Origin: Rossellomorea vietnamensis
GTDB lineage: Bacteria > Bacillota > Bacilli > Bacillales > Bacillaceae_B
Reading direction: 5' to 3'
Length of the DNA stretch: 64,000 nt
Assembly (NCBI RefSeq): GCF_008180615.1
Contig: NZ_VTEH01000017.1
Coordinates: 38,919-102,918, forward strand
Shown here: in pieces, positions 55,327-63,836 of the stretch
Position numbering within the stretch: the stretch's first letter is position 1
Layout of the letters: each line of letters opens with the position of its first letter
Position numbers and translations under genes: made by a program
The notes under the pieces: model-generated
The model's database searches: none
What the model saw: the letters and a program-made list of their open reading frames with translations, nothing else
Told to the model about the DNA's origin: nothing

Positions 55327-56853
55327 TTGGAATCGAAGGGCAGACAAAAGAATGCAAACAGTGCCAGATTTGTAATTGTAGGAACGGGTTTTGCCGGTCT
55401 TGCAGCAGCGGTTCGTTTAAGGCAGGAAGGAGAACGGGATATCATTATCTTGGAGAGGGAGGGCGATGTGGGAGGAGTTTGGCGTGATAATCGATATCCT
55501 GGCTGTGCTTGTGATGTGGAATCTCACCTGTACTCTTTTTCTTTTGCGCCTAATCCAAACTGGAGCAGGGTCTTTTCTCCTCAGCCTGAAATATATACCT
55601 ACCTGCAAAACTGCGCAAAAGAGTTTGGGTTGATGGAGCATATCCGCTTCCATCACGAGGTGAAGAGGATGGAATGGAATGAACAAAAAGGGGAATGGAG
55701 CATTGGAACAAGTAAGGGTGATTTTACAAGCCAGTTTGTAGTAGGAGCTTTCGGGGCGCTTAGCAACCCTTCCATTCCTAAGCTGGAGGGACTTCAGCAG
55801 TTTAAAGGAGAGGTTTTTCATTCAGCCGCTTGGCCGGAAAATTATAATCCAGCAGGAAAGCGAATTGCGGTTGTGGGTACGGGAGCTTCAGCTATTCAAT
55901 TCATCCCGGCTATCCAGCCTGACGCGGAACACCTCCACGTTTTCCAGCGTACTCCGCCTTGGGTCGTTCCGCGGCTGGACGGACCGATCAGTACGGAGGA
56001 GCAGCAGAAGCTTAAAAAATCATCTTTACACCAAAAGGTAACAAGACTGAAAATTTATGCACAGCGAGAGGTAAGGGTACTCGCATTCAGGAATCCGAAA
56101 TGGATGAAGACAATGGAAAGCATTGCGAGACACCATTTGCATAAGGCAATTAAAGATCCTGAGTTGCGGGAAAAGCTTACTCCTGATTATCGAATAGGGT
56201 GTAAACGGATCCTTCTATCCAACAATTACTATCCTGCATTAGCACAATCTAATGTAGAAGTGAATACATCAGGCATTGCGGAGGTAACCGAGAATGCTGT
56301 GCGAGATTCTGCCGGCAGAGAAATACCTGTTGATACCATCATTTTTGGCACCGGTTTTCAAGTCTCGGAAATGCCGTATTCCGAAAACATATACGGCAGG
56401 AAAGGCCATACACTGAAAGAAGAATGGAATGGCAGCCCCCAGGCTTATATGGGGACAACGGTCTCCGGGTTTCCTAACTTATTCATTCTTCAAGGCCCTA
56501 ACACGGGACTGGGGCATTCATCGGTTATCATTATGATAGAGGCGCAAGTAGAGCATATTATGAAAGCGCTTAAACATATAAATAGAAAGAATCTGAAAAC
56601 AATCGAACCCAGTGCCGAAGCCCAGGAACGCTTTATTAGGGAAACAGACCAATTGATGGAAGGGACGGTCTGGACATCCGGCGGCTGTAAAAGCTGGTAC
56701 CTTGACCAAACGGGCAGGAATTCCACATTATGGCCCGGCTATACATTCTCATTTCTCAAAAAAGCTTCCAAGTTAAAAAGAAGTGATTATATTGGACGCA
56801 GAGAAGGAAAGCCCAAACCTGCCGCCAACCATGGAGTAACCTTAAGTAAATAA
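55327..56853 (+). CDS. Baeyer-Villiger-type flavin monooxygenase
   Basis: A 508-residue FAD/NADPH enzyme. FAD Rossmann motif IVGTGFAGLAAA (about 17-28), the Baeyer-Villiger fingerprint FKGEVFHSAAWP (159-170, FxGxxxHxxxWP), and a second Rossmann for NADPH, VVGTGASAIQ (about 182-191). It inserts oxygen into ketones to make esters or lactones. The TTG at 55327 lies eight bases after GGAAGGGAG; an ATG at 55282 has no ribosome site. An esterase gene follows 17 bases later, which would cut the ester formed. Confidence 0.88.
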   Translation: MESKGRQKNANSARFVIVGTGFAGLAAAVRLRQEGERDIIILEREGDVGGVWRDNRYPGCACDVESHLYSFSFAPNPNWSRVFSPQPEIYTYLQNCAKEFGLMEHIRFHHEVKRMEWNEQKGEWSIGTSKGDFTSQFVVGAFGALSNPSIPKLEGLQQFKGEVFHSAAWPENYNPAGKRIAVVGTGASAIQFIPAIQPDAEHLHVFQRTPPWVVPRLDGPISTEEQQKLKKSSLHQKVTRLKIYAQREVRVLAFRNPKWMKTMESIARHHLHKAIKDPELREKLTPDYRIGCKRILLSNNYYPALAQSNVEVNTSGIAEVTENAVRDSAGREIPVDTIIFGTGFQVSEMPYSENIYGRKGHTLKEEWNGSPQAYMGTTVSGFPNLFILQGPNTGLGHSSVIIMIEAQVEHIMKALKHINRKNLKTIEPSAEAQERFIRETDQLMEGTVWTSGGCKSWYLDQTGRNSTLWPGYTFSFLKKASKLKRSDYIGRREGKPKPAANHGVTLSK

Positions 56854-56870
56854 ATATTGGAGGGAAAAAG

Positions 56871-57815
56871 ATGGCTGCTTTAAATCCGAAGATGAGATAT
56901 TTTTTAGATAATCTGCTCCCTGTTTATCCAGAAGGCTATACACCGACACTGGAGGATATCCGCTCAAGAGCAAGTGTGGGCTATGGAACGGCAGAGCCTG
57001 TGCACAAAATAGAGAACAGGAGTATCCAAGGTCCCGAGAGTATACTTCCTATAAGGATCTATACGCCTGAAGGAGAGGGGCCGTTTCCATTAGTCGTCTT
57101 TTTCCATGGAGGAGGCTTCGTATATGGAGACCTTGAAAGCCATGATGCTCTCTGCAGGGGAATCGTTAATGCTTCTCAACATGTGGTCGTTGGGGTGGAG
57201 TATCGACTAGCACCGGAGAATCCATTTCCTGCTGCGGTGAATGATTGTTATGAGGCCGCCAAATGGGTGTATGAAAATGCCGAAGAACTGAATGGGGATG
57301 CATCCCGTTTATCAGTAGCAGGTGATAGTGCGGGTGCTAATCTTTCAACAGTTGTATCCATGCTCGCTAAAGACAAAGGGGGACTTTCCATTTCAAAACA
57401 GGTCCTCATTTATCCTGTTACAGATTCTTATACTCCGGAAAAATATGAATCCTACAAAGAAAATGGAAGCGGGTATTTCCTGACGACAGATCATATCGGA
57501 CTCTACAGCACACTCTATGTTCAAAATAAGGAATGGAACCTTCATCCACATGCAGCCCCCATGAATGCAGACGATCTCAGCGGCCTGCCGCCTGCTCTGG
57601 TCATCACGGCCGAATTCGATCCACTTCGTGATGAAGGCGAAGCTTATGCAGAAAAGCTGAAGGAAGCGGGAGTACCTGTCAAGCTAAGAAGAGAGGAAGG
57701 ACAGATACACGGATTCTTCAACTTCTTCAGCCTGATGGATGCCAAAGAAGATATTCAGGAAGTCTATGATTATATTGGTGAATTTCTAAAGGAAGATTCT
57801 AATGTGAAAGCCTAA
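56871..57815 (+). CDS. Alpha/beta-hydrolase esterase (acetyl-hydrolase type)
   Basis: A 314-residue hormone-sensitive-lipase-family esterase: oxyanion HGGG (79-82), nucleophile Ser153 in GDSAGAN, Asp250 (EFDPLRDEG) and His280 (IHGFF). TTGGAGGG precedes the ATG. It follows the Baeyer-Villiger enzyme by 17 bases; together they would turn a ketone into an alcohol and an acid. A terminator follows. Confidence 0.92.
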   Translation: MAALNPKMRYFLDNLLPVYPEGYTPTLEDIRSRASVGYGTAEPVHKIENRSIQGPESILPIRIYTPEGEGPFPLVVFFHGGGFVYGDLESHDALCRGIVNASQHVVVGVEYRLAPENPFPAAVNDCYEAAKWVYENAEELNGDASRLSVAGDSAGANLSTVVSMLAKDKGGLSISKQVLIYPVTDSYTPEKYESYKENGSGYFLTTDHIGLYSTLYVQNKEWNLHPHAAPMNADDLSGLPPALVITAEFDPLRDEGEAYAEKLKEAGVPVKLRREEGQIHGFFNFFSLMDAKEDIQEVYDYIGEFLKEDSNVKA

Positions 57816-57827
57816 TAGGAACAATCA

Positions 57828-57867
57828 AACTCCCTGGCAGAATCACTTCTGCAGGGAGTTTTTTATT
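57828..57867 (+). terminator. Terminator of the monooxygenase-esterase operon
   Basis: AACTCCCTGGCAGAA (57828-57842) pairs with TTCTGCAGGGAGTT (57847-57860) with one bulge, followed by a T-run. Confidence 0.85.
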
Positions 57868-57974
57868 TAGAGTTTTCTGCTGGCTATGCCGGTATTCCGG
57901 CTTTACCATCACTTCATAACTTATCCGCTCAGTCAGAGACGAACAAGCCTTCATTGAGTAATAGGTTGCAATAA

Positions 57975-58170
57975 AAATAAGCGGAAATTCTCCGGTTAAG
58001 CTGAAAAATAGAGTTCAATAGGGGGTATATAAGCGGAGTTTTTCCGCTTAAGATCAGTAAAGTGTCTGGAATTCGTAACTTTTAAGAAAATAAGGGAAAT
58101 TTCTCCGCTTATTTTAGCCTTTTTTGGGGCTGATTTTTAAATAAGCGGAATTTCTTCCCTTATTTTTCAT
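57975..58170. repeat. AATAAGCGGAA hairpin array, four units
   Basis: Cores at 57975, 58027, 58088 and 58139 (spacing 52, 61, 51), nearly the spacing of the array at 46777. AAATAAGCGGAA pairs with TTCCGCTTATT-like arms. Confidence 0.85.
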
Positions 58171-58222
58171 CAGTTAAAGATTTTGATAGAAATAATCTGC
58201 ACATTAAAAATACTGATTGGTT

Positions 58223-58660
58223 TTAAAACAAAACATTATGATAGGTCTCATTCATTTGGTGATAGTAACGCAAAACAATGAATACTGCAGCCCCAATGGT
58301 GATTCCATTTATGGAAAGTGTCCACAGCATGTATTTCTTCCTCTTCTTTTCATTTCTCCGCCACTTATCACTGAACAGACCCCAGTAGGTGGCAATGAAC
58401 AAAGAGGCAAGCAGGATGCCGATGAATATCCACCTGTTAAAGGCACCCATCTGCTGCTCCAAAATCTCCAGACTGTCATAATCGATGGTCACATCGTGAT
58501 TCGTAACAGTGATGCTATTTCCGAATCCTTCATGTAAGACGAGCTGCTCTTTTTCATTCCACTCATAACTTAGCATTTCAAAATTCATTGCGGCATATAT
58601 GGTGAGCAGAATACCGAGGCTGATTATAAAAGCAATTCCCCAAGTGAGTTTTTTTGACAT
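58223..58660 (-). CDS. Small membrane protein of unknown function
   Basis: A 145-residue protein: one N-terminal helix (6-24), a hydrophilic extracytoplasmic region (25-72), then two helices (about 77-95 and 111-128). AAGGAG lies ahead of the ATG. Not recognised. Confidence 0.65.
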   Translation of the reverse strand: MSKKLTWGIAFIISLGILLTIYAAMNFEMLSYEWNEKEQLVLHEGFGNSITVTNHDVTIDYDSLEILEQQMGAFNRWIFIGILLASLFIATYWGLFSDKWRRNEKKRKKYMLWTLSINGITIGAAVFIVLRYYHQMNETYHNVLF

Positions 58661-58863
58661 CTATTAGTCTCCTTCCCCATAGGTTAAATCCTATTATTTC
58701 AAAAAGTAAGAATTTGTCAATAAAGGTAGCCGAATCGAAATGAATGAAACCTTGCGGGAGGTTGAATCGTATACTAACTAAGAGATCAGAAAAATCCATT
58801 AATTATAAAGCCTGAAAAATCATATTAAGGAATACGATATTTCTAAACAAAGGATGAATTACA

Positions 58864-59226
58864 TTGCGCAGCTATTTAGAATTTACAGTCGATCTAAAAC
58901 CATTTGACGCCGTTTCAAGAATCTTAAGCCACCCTGATTATAAAGAGGAACTGGCTTTTCAAGACTACAAGGTAGCAAGTGGGAAAGACGAGGATGCCAA
59001 AGCGGTTGCGATTCTGGTTTTTGAAAAATATTTCTTCCGTAACAACAGCACCGCTACATTAACCGTTACTGTCAGTGATTTTGAAGGAGACACCACAGTG
59101 AAATGCATCTCTACCGGCAACGGAGACGGGGTCTTTGATATAGGTTGGTGGGCAGGGAAGAGCTTCATTAAACCTTTGCGAAAAATATTAGATCCATACA
59201 TACTTGAGATGAAACAAGAACCGTGA
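58864..59226 (+). CDS. DUF6054-like small protein
   Basis: A 120-residue soluble protein, mostly strand (FVDLKPF region, LTVTVSDFEG, TVKCISTGNGDGVFDIGWW) with a C-terminal helix. The pattern resembles DUF6054, which is uncharacterised. TTG start after AAAGGATG. It lies 24 bases before another hypothetical gene on the same strand. Confidence 0.6.
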   Translation: MRSYLEFTVDLKPFDAVSRILSHPDYKEELAFQDYKVASGKDEDAKAVAILVFEKYFFRNNSTATLTVTVSDFEGDTTVKCISTGNGDGVFDIGWWAGKSFIKPLRKILDPYILEMKQEP

Positions 59227-59250
59227 GATTGGAAAAAGGAGAATATCACT

Positions 59251-59730
59251 ATGTTTGGTTTCCGGAGTGGGAAATTGAAAAAAGACGATTTAAAAGGGAT
59301 TGCTGCCTTGATGTATCAGGATGTGTCCAAAAATTCATGGGATAGAGAGAACCTGACTAAAAGAAATTTGGATTTCAGCGTAGAGAGTGTCCGCATTATA
59401 GACAAGTATGCAGAGAGGTTAATGAAGTCGCAGTATGACACCGATTTATTGAATACCTATTTTGATAACTTTGTGACTCGCCTGGGTGCTTATATTGGAG
59501 AGGTGATAAGAAGAGATATCAATCAGGATTTTTACTGGTATGAATCAGATTCGGTTGAACGTCATTCTGCCAATTATGTGGTTAGGAACGAAATACAGAC
59601 GGTCCTCTATTCTAAAAAGAGAGATACTGTGATTGATCCGCTGACAATACTAAAACAATTCTTAAGAGGAAATTCCAGCTATTCTAGTTTAATTTATTAT
59701 GCAGAGGAAACGATTAAGCGGTATTCATAG
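59251..59730 (+). CDS. Hypothetical helical protein
   Basis: A 159-residue largely helical soluble protein with a charged N-terminus (FRSGKLKKDDLKG) and a central YFDNFVTRLGAYIGEVIRRD segment. AAGGAGAATATC precedes the ATG. It is probably expressed with the DUF6054-like gene. Not recognised. Confidence 0.6.
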   Translation: MFGFRSGKLKKDDLKGIAALMYQDVSKNSWDRENLTKRNLDFSVESVRIIDKYAERLMKSQYDTDLLNTYFDNFVTRLGAYIGEVIRRDINQDFYWYESDSVERHSANYVVRNEIQTVLYSKKRDTVIDPLTILKQFLRGNSSYSSLIYYAEETIKRYS

Positions 59731-59790
59731 AGTCTAAAAGTGAATGAAGCAGGATGGCCAAGCCTTCCTTCTTGTAAATTAGATACAATC

Positions 59791-59825
59791 AAAGAAGCTG
59801 ATAGGAGCACCAGCTTCTTTTACTT
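59791..59825. terminator. Terminator between convergent genes
   Basis: AAAGAAGCTG (59791-59800) pairs with CAGCTTCTTT (59811-59820), with T-rich tails; it suits the hypothetical gene and the convergent VOC gene. Confidence 0.8.
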
Positions 59826-59848
59826 GCTGAATTTTTATGTAAGTTTGC

Positions 59849-60220
59849 TCAACGGTGCTGGTCAATCAAAATATGATTTCCATCCGGATCTTCAATCGTA
59901 AAGTATGCCGGCCCTTCTTCTCCACCATCTACCTCTTTTATAATGGTAACGTCCTTTTCTTTCAGCTGTTTCTGCAATTCCCTTACATCTGTAAAAGATT
60001 CAAGATTTTCTCCATTCCCATTCCACCCAGGATTGAAGGTAAGAATGTTCTTATCAAACATACCCTGAAATAAACCGATGACACAATTCTCATTTTTCAT
60101 GATGAGATAATGGTGTTGAAGCTCGCCCCCTATAACGGTGAACCCCAGTTTCTCGTAAAATGATTTAGATGCGTGGATATCTTTTACGGTCAAACTTACT
60201 GAAAATGCTCCTAGTTTCAT
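59849..60220 (-). CDS. VOC-family (glyoxalase-fold) protein
   Basis: A 123-residue single VOC module: LTVKDIHASKSFYEKLGF at the start and TIEDPDGNHILIDQH at the end with metal-type residues. AGGAGG lies eight bases ahead of the ATG. It is more compact than the VOC protein at 29217. Substrate unknown. Confidence 0.85.
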   Translation of the reverse strand: MKLGAFSVSLTVKDIHASKSFYEKLGFTVIGGELQHHYLIMKNENCVIGLFQGMFDKNILTFNPGWNGNGENLESFTDVRELQKQLKEKDVTIIKEVDGGEEGPAYFTIEDPDGNHILIDQHR

Positions 60221-60555
60221 GCCGGTTGCCTCCTAAATGAAATAGTAGTTTCACTATAAGTATAGAGGACAACCCAACAATTAACATCTCTTAAAAGGAA
60301 ACTCTTACAAAATAGATCGTTCATTCAATGTTCCAAGAGCACCCTGAGATTGAACTTTTTCTTCAATTTTACTTCTGCTAATTCTTCTAGTCCTTTTGCT
60401 TCTTTTTTTTACAATAATTTAATATTTTCTTGTTTATATTTGTGTTCTAATGGATATAGGAAAAATTTCCTATGAGTGAGTGAATCCCGATGAATTTTAG
60501 AGAGTTATGTAACAGAAAAATAGACGCCCATACATAAAGAACTGAGGTGATCTCC

Positions 60556-62454
60556 ATGATGCTGGATGAGAGTAAAGTGAGGAAGCTGGAACGTGACCTC
60601 GTTTTCTTTTTTATTGTTCTTATCACATTTTGTAAATCGTTTGCCGTAGCAGCGTTTCATTATTACGGAAATCAAGCCTATTACTATGTGATTTTTGACA
60701 CGGTTCTCTTTGTCTTTCCTATTATTTATTTTTCCATAAAATATAAATCAATGGATAAGCAGAATGATGAGATTAACAAGAAAATGGAGCACTATACTCA
60801 AATTGTCGATAATACCAGTGCTGCACTTTGGTCGTATGATATACATACAAAGCAATTCTACTTCTCTAAAGGAGTAAGTAAGTTATTTGGATACAAACAT
60901 AATTACCTCTCCTATGATCCTGAGAAAAGGTGGATTGGCGCTGTTCATCCCAGAGATCTATCGATTGTTGGAGAGTTAATGGAAGATGTGGCGATAGGGC
61001 TGGATACTTCCAAAGAGTTCCGGATTATTCTGCCTAACAAAGAGGTCAAGTGGATCCAGATGACAGGGAGCCCTTATTACAGCCGTATCGGAATGTTAGA
61101 TAAGGTAACTGGGGTTGTAATTGAGATTACTGAACAAATTAAGTATAAGGAAAAGTTTCAGTATCTGGCCCATCATGATCCTTTGACAGAGCTGCCCAAT
61201 AGGACTTATTTAAAGAATCACTTAAAACTGGAAGAGAAGAATCTTCCTTTTTCGCTTCTTTTTATTGATCTAGACCGTTTTAAAATCGTCAACGATACAC
61301 AGGGCCATGAATTTGGGGACTTATTATTGATCGAGGTTTCTAAGCGCTTTAAACAGTGTATTTATGGAAAAGACAGCTTGATCCGGTATGGAGGAGATGA
61401 ATTTATCATCATCCTCGATAATGCCGACAAAGAGGAAACCATTGAGATTTGCAAGAAGATTATCCATGAATTCAGAGAACCATTTATCATTAAAGGTTTA
61501 GAGTTTTTTAGTTCGCCAAGCATCGGAATCGGATTGTATCCCCTTGACGGAAAGAGCATGGAAGAGATTATTCAGGCAGCGGATACAGCCATGTATCACG
61601 CAAAGGAAAACGGAAGAAATAATTATAAATTCTTTAAATCGTCTCTTAATGAAGTGAACCGGCGAAAGCTTCAGCTGGAGAACCGCATGAGAAGAGGACT
61701 GGAGAATAAAGAATTCTATGTTCAATATCAGCCAAAGGTGAGGCTGTCCGATGATAAAGTGGTAGGGATGGAAGCGTTGATGAGATGGAGCAGCTCAGAA
61801 CTCGGTGAAATATCTCCTGTTGAGTTTATACCGCTTGCAGAAGAATTAGGCATTATCGTAGAAATGGGAGAATGGATTCTGCAAGAAGCTGCAGCTCAAT
61901 GTAAACAGTGGCAGGAAGAAGGGCTCACTGAATTGACCGTATCTGTGAATATATCGCCTGTCCAGTTTAAAGATCAAAAGTTTGTCACACGAGTGCTGCA
62001 CGTCTTGCAGCAAACAGGCCTGCAGCCGGAGTATCTGGAAATAGAACTAACAGAAAGCATCATGCAGGATATCGAAAATGCCAAATTTGTATTAGAGTGC
62101 CTGCAGGAAATCGGCGTCAAAGTAGCCATCGATGATTTCGGTACAGGATACTCCTCTTTGAACTACCTAAGACATCTGCCAATCAACACGTTAAAAATCG
62201 ATAAATCTTTCATCCACGGCATCAACACGAAAGAAGATGAAGAATCTATCGTCAAAACCATTGTCTATATGGGGCACAACATGAAGTTTGAAGTAGTTGC
62301 CGAAGGAATTGAAAACGCGTCGCAGCTTCGTTTCCTGCAAGATCTGAACTGCGAAATTGGACAAGGGTTTTATTTCAGCAAGCCGTTAACGTATGAGGAT
62401 TTTGTGCAAAGATATGTTTCTTCTTCCGCCGAAGGAACCTTATTAAAAAGCTGA
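60556..62454 (+). CDS. Membrane PAS-GGDEF-EAL cyclic-di-GMP enzyme
   Basis: A 632-residue protein: two N-terminal helices (about 15-65), a PAS domain (about 85-195), a GGDEF domain with intact GGDEF (279-283) but YGKD in place of the RxxD inhibitory site, and an EAL domain with EALMRW (Glu406), AIDDFGTGYSS and LKIDKSF. Both active sites look intact, so it could both make and degrade cyclic di-GMP. The ATG at 60556 is placed by GAGGTGA upstream. A hairpin overlapping the stop codon (about 62448-62478) may be its terminator. Confidence 0.88.
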   Translation: MMLDESKVRKLERDLVFFFIVLITFCKSFAVAAFHYYGNQAYYYVIFDTVLFVFPIIYFSIKYKSMDKQNDEINKKMEHYTQIVDNTSAALWSYDIHTKQFYFSKGVSKLFGYKHNYLSYDPEKRWIGAVHPRDLSIVGELMEDVAIGLDTSKEFRIILPNKEVKWIQMTGSPYYSRIGMLDKVTGVVIEITEQIKYKEKFQYLAHHDPLTELPNRTYLKNHLKLEEKNLPFSLLFIDLDRFKIVNDTQGHEFGDLLLIEVSKRFKQCIYGKDSLIRYGGDEFIIILDNADKEETIEICKKIIHEFREPFIIKGLEFFSSPSIGIGLYPLDGKSMEEIIQAADTAMYHAKENGRNNYKFFKSSLNEVNRRKLQLENRMRRGLENKEFYVQYQPKVRLSDDKVVGMEALMRWSSSELGEISPVEFIPLAEELGIIVEMGEWILQEAAAQCKQWQEEGLTELTVSVNISPVQFKDQKFVTRVLHVLQQTGLQPEYLEIELTESIMQDIENAKFVLECLQEIGVKVAIDDFGTGYSSLNYLRHLPINTLKIDKSFIHGINTKEDEESIVKTIVYMGHNMKFEVVAEGIENASQLRFLQDLNCEIGQGFYFSKPLTYEDFVQRYVSSSAEGTLLKS

Positions 62455-62596
62455 AGATCCATACAGAGATCTCAGCTTTGGCCTGGGGAGGGAGCATCTC
62501 ACCAGGCTGTTTTAGTGAAGATTCGCCGGACGGAAAATTAATGAAAACGGCCGAAGCTTCGGTAAATAGCAGAATGCTCTATAAAGTAGATAGTGG

Positions 62597-62892
62597 TAAT
62601 AAGGGAACCAGACTGAGGACTATTTAAACTTTTTAAAAAGGTGTAATAAGGGAAGTTTATTTATATCTGCTTAAGCTATTTTCGATGATAGTTCGAAAAT
62701 AAGGGAATGCTTTTCCGTTAATTACAGATGTATGAAGAATTTCATGTAAATAAGGGAATGAATTTCCCTTATTAGGAGCAGAAACACCTATTTTGGGCTT
62801 TTAGTGTTCAATAAGAGAAATTTATTCCTTTATATAAGCTGATTTTGATGCTGCTTACTAAATAAGGGAACCTTTTTCCGTTAATGTCAGAT
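62597..62892. repeat. AATAAGGGAA hairpin array, six units
   Basis: Cores at about 62597, 62644, 62697, 62748, 62810 and 62860 (spacing 47, 53, 51, 62, 50), related to the arrays at 46777 and 57975. It fills the space between the GGDEF/EAL gene and the peroxiredoxin; the rest of 62455-63071 holds a GCCTGG/CCAGGC hairpin near 62480-62508. Confidence 0.85.
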
Positions 62893-63071
62893 GTGAGTCC
62901 GCTTTGATATAAAGGTAATGTGATTAACTCCTATTTCCTGCAGCTTCAATGAGCACTAAAATGCAATATTTGAGTCTAAGAAACATTAAAAAGTTTTATA
63001 TTCTTAAGTCAGGGAAGACTGATGGTAAGAAGGTTTCTATAATGAACCGTACTATAAAGGAGGGAAACCAC

Positions 63072-63539
63072 ATGGAACTTAAGGTGGGTGATAAAGCTCC
63101 CGATTTTAAACTCTCTTCTACTAGAAAAGAGAAGATTTCCTTATCGGACTATGAAGGAAAGAAAAATGTCCTTCTGGCCTTTTATCCGCTAAATTTCACC
63201 CCTGGCTGAATTACGGAATTATCCTCTTGGAAAGAGGACTATGAGGAAATAGAGAATACTGATACAGAAATTCTGGCAATAGGCGTCGATCACATTTTTT
63301 CACATAATGTGTTTGAGGCAAGCCTTGGAACCCTGCCATATCCGTTGTTGTCAGACTGGCATAAAGAAACAGTGAAGAAGTATGGAGTGTTCCATGAGAA
63401 AGACGAAGTGGCGATCCGTTCTTGTTTCCTAATCGATAAGAAGGGTGAAATCGTCTATAAAGATGTGGACTTTAATCCGAGAAATCAAAAGGTATACGAG
63501 GGCTTGCTGAAAGAATGCGGGAAGTTATCGGTGAAATAG
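63072..63539 (+). CDS. AhpE-type peroxiredoxin with selenocysteine at the peroxidatic site
   Basis: A 155-residue peroxiredoxin frame with one in-frame TGA at 63207-63209. Before it: VGDKAPDFKL and FYPLNFTPG; after it: ITELSSWKEDYEE, YPLLSDWHKETVKKYGVFHE and IRSCFLIDKKGEIV, all AhpE-like. The TGA is codon 46, exactly the peroxidatic residue of the family motif PxxxTxxC (P39, T43, position 46). The frame is otherwise uninterrupted. AAAGGAGGG lies seven bases before the ATG. The simplest reading is selenocysteine insertion, supported by a hairpin after the TGA. Alternative: a nonsense-mutated pseudogene, unlikely to hit that codon by chance. Confidence 0.75.
63207..63240 (+). promoter_or_regulatory. 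Candidate bacterial SECIS element
   Basis: Twelve bases after the TGA a perfect seven-base stem forms: TCCTCTT (63222-63228), loop GGA (63229-63231), AAGAGGA (63232-63238). The loop begins with G, and its distance from TGA (19 bases) fits the usual 16-37 base window for bacterial SECIS elements read by SelB. Confidence 0.65.
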
Positions 63540-63553
63540 GATGGTTAAAGTAG

Positions 63554-63595
63554 AAAGCTGAAGATCTATTAAACGGTCTTCAGCTTTTTTGTATA
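63554..63595 (+). terminator. Terminator of the peroxiredoxin gene
   Basis: AAAGCTGAAGA (63554-63564) pairs with TCTTCAGCTTT (63577-63587), followed by a T-run. The rest of 63540-63836 holds no gene and may include the end of the adjacent insertion element. Confidence 0.85.
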
Positions 63596-63836
63596 GCTGT
63601 ATTCGTGAAGATTTTGGCTGTTTAGTTTTAAGAGTGATGAATTTACGTAAATGGAGGAGGAGGATAATATAGCATTCAATAGCAACATTCTTTTAGAATA
63701 GAGCCATTGTGTTAAAGAAAGGCTCTTTGTATGAAAACTCCTTTGGCCAGAAGGCAACACTAAGCTAAGCCCTCCATCTTCTCATTTTTTTGGGGGCCAA
63801 GGATCATCTGTTAGCTAATTTATTACTTATTGATTA

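Noticed and set aside
63072..63539. Peroxiredoxin as a simple pseudogene
   Set aside because: The only lesion is a TGA exactly at the catalytic cysteine codon, the frame and motifs after it are intact, and a SECIS-like hairpin follows. Kept as the alternative, not the first choice.
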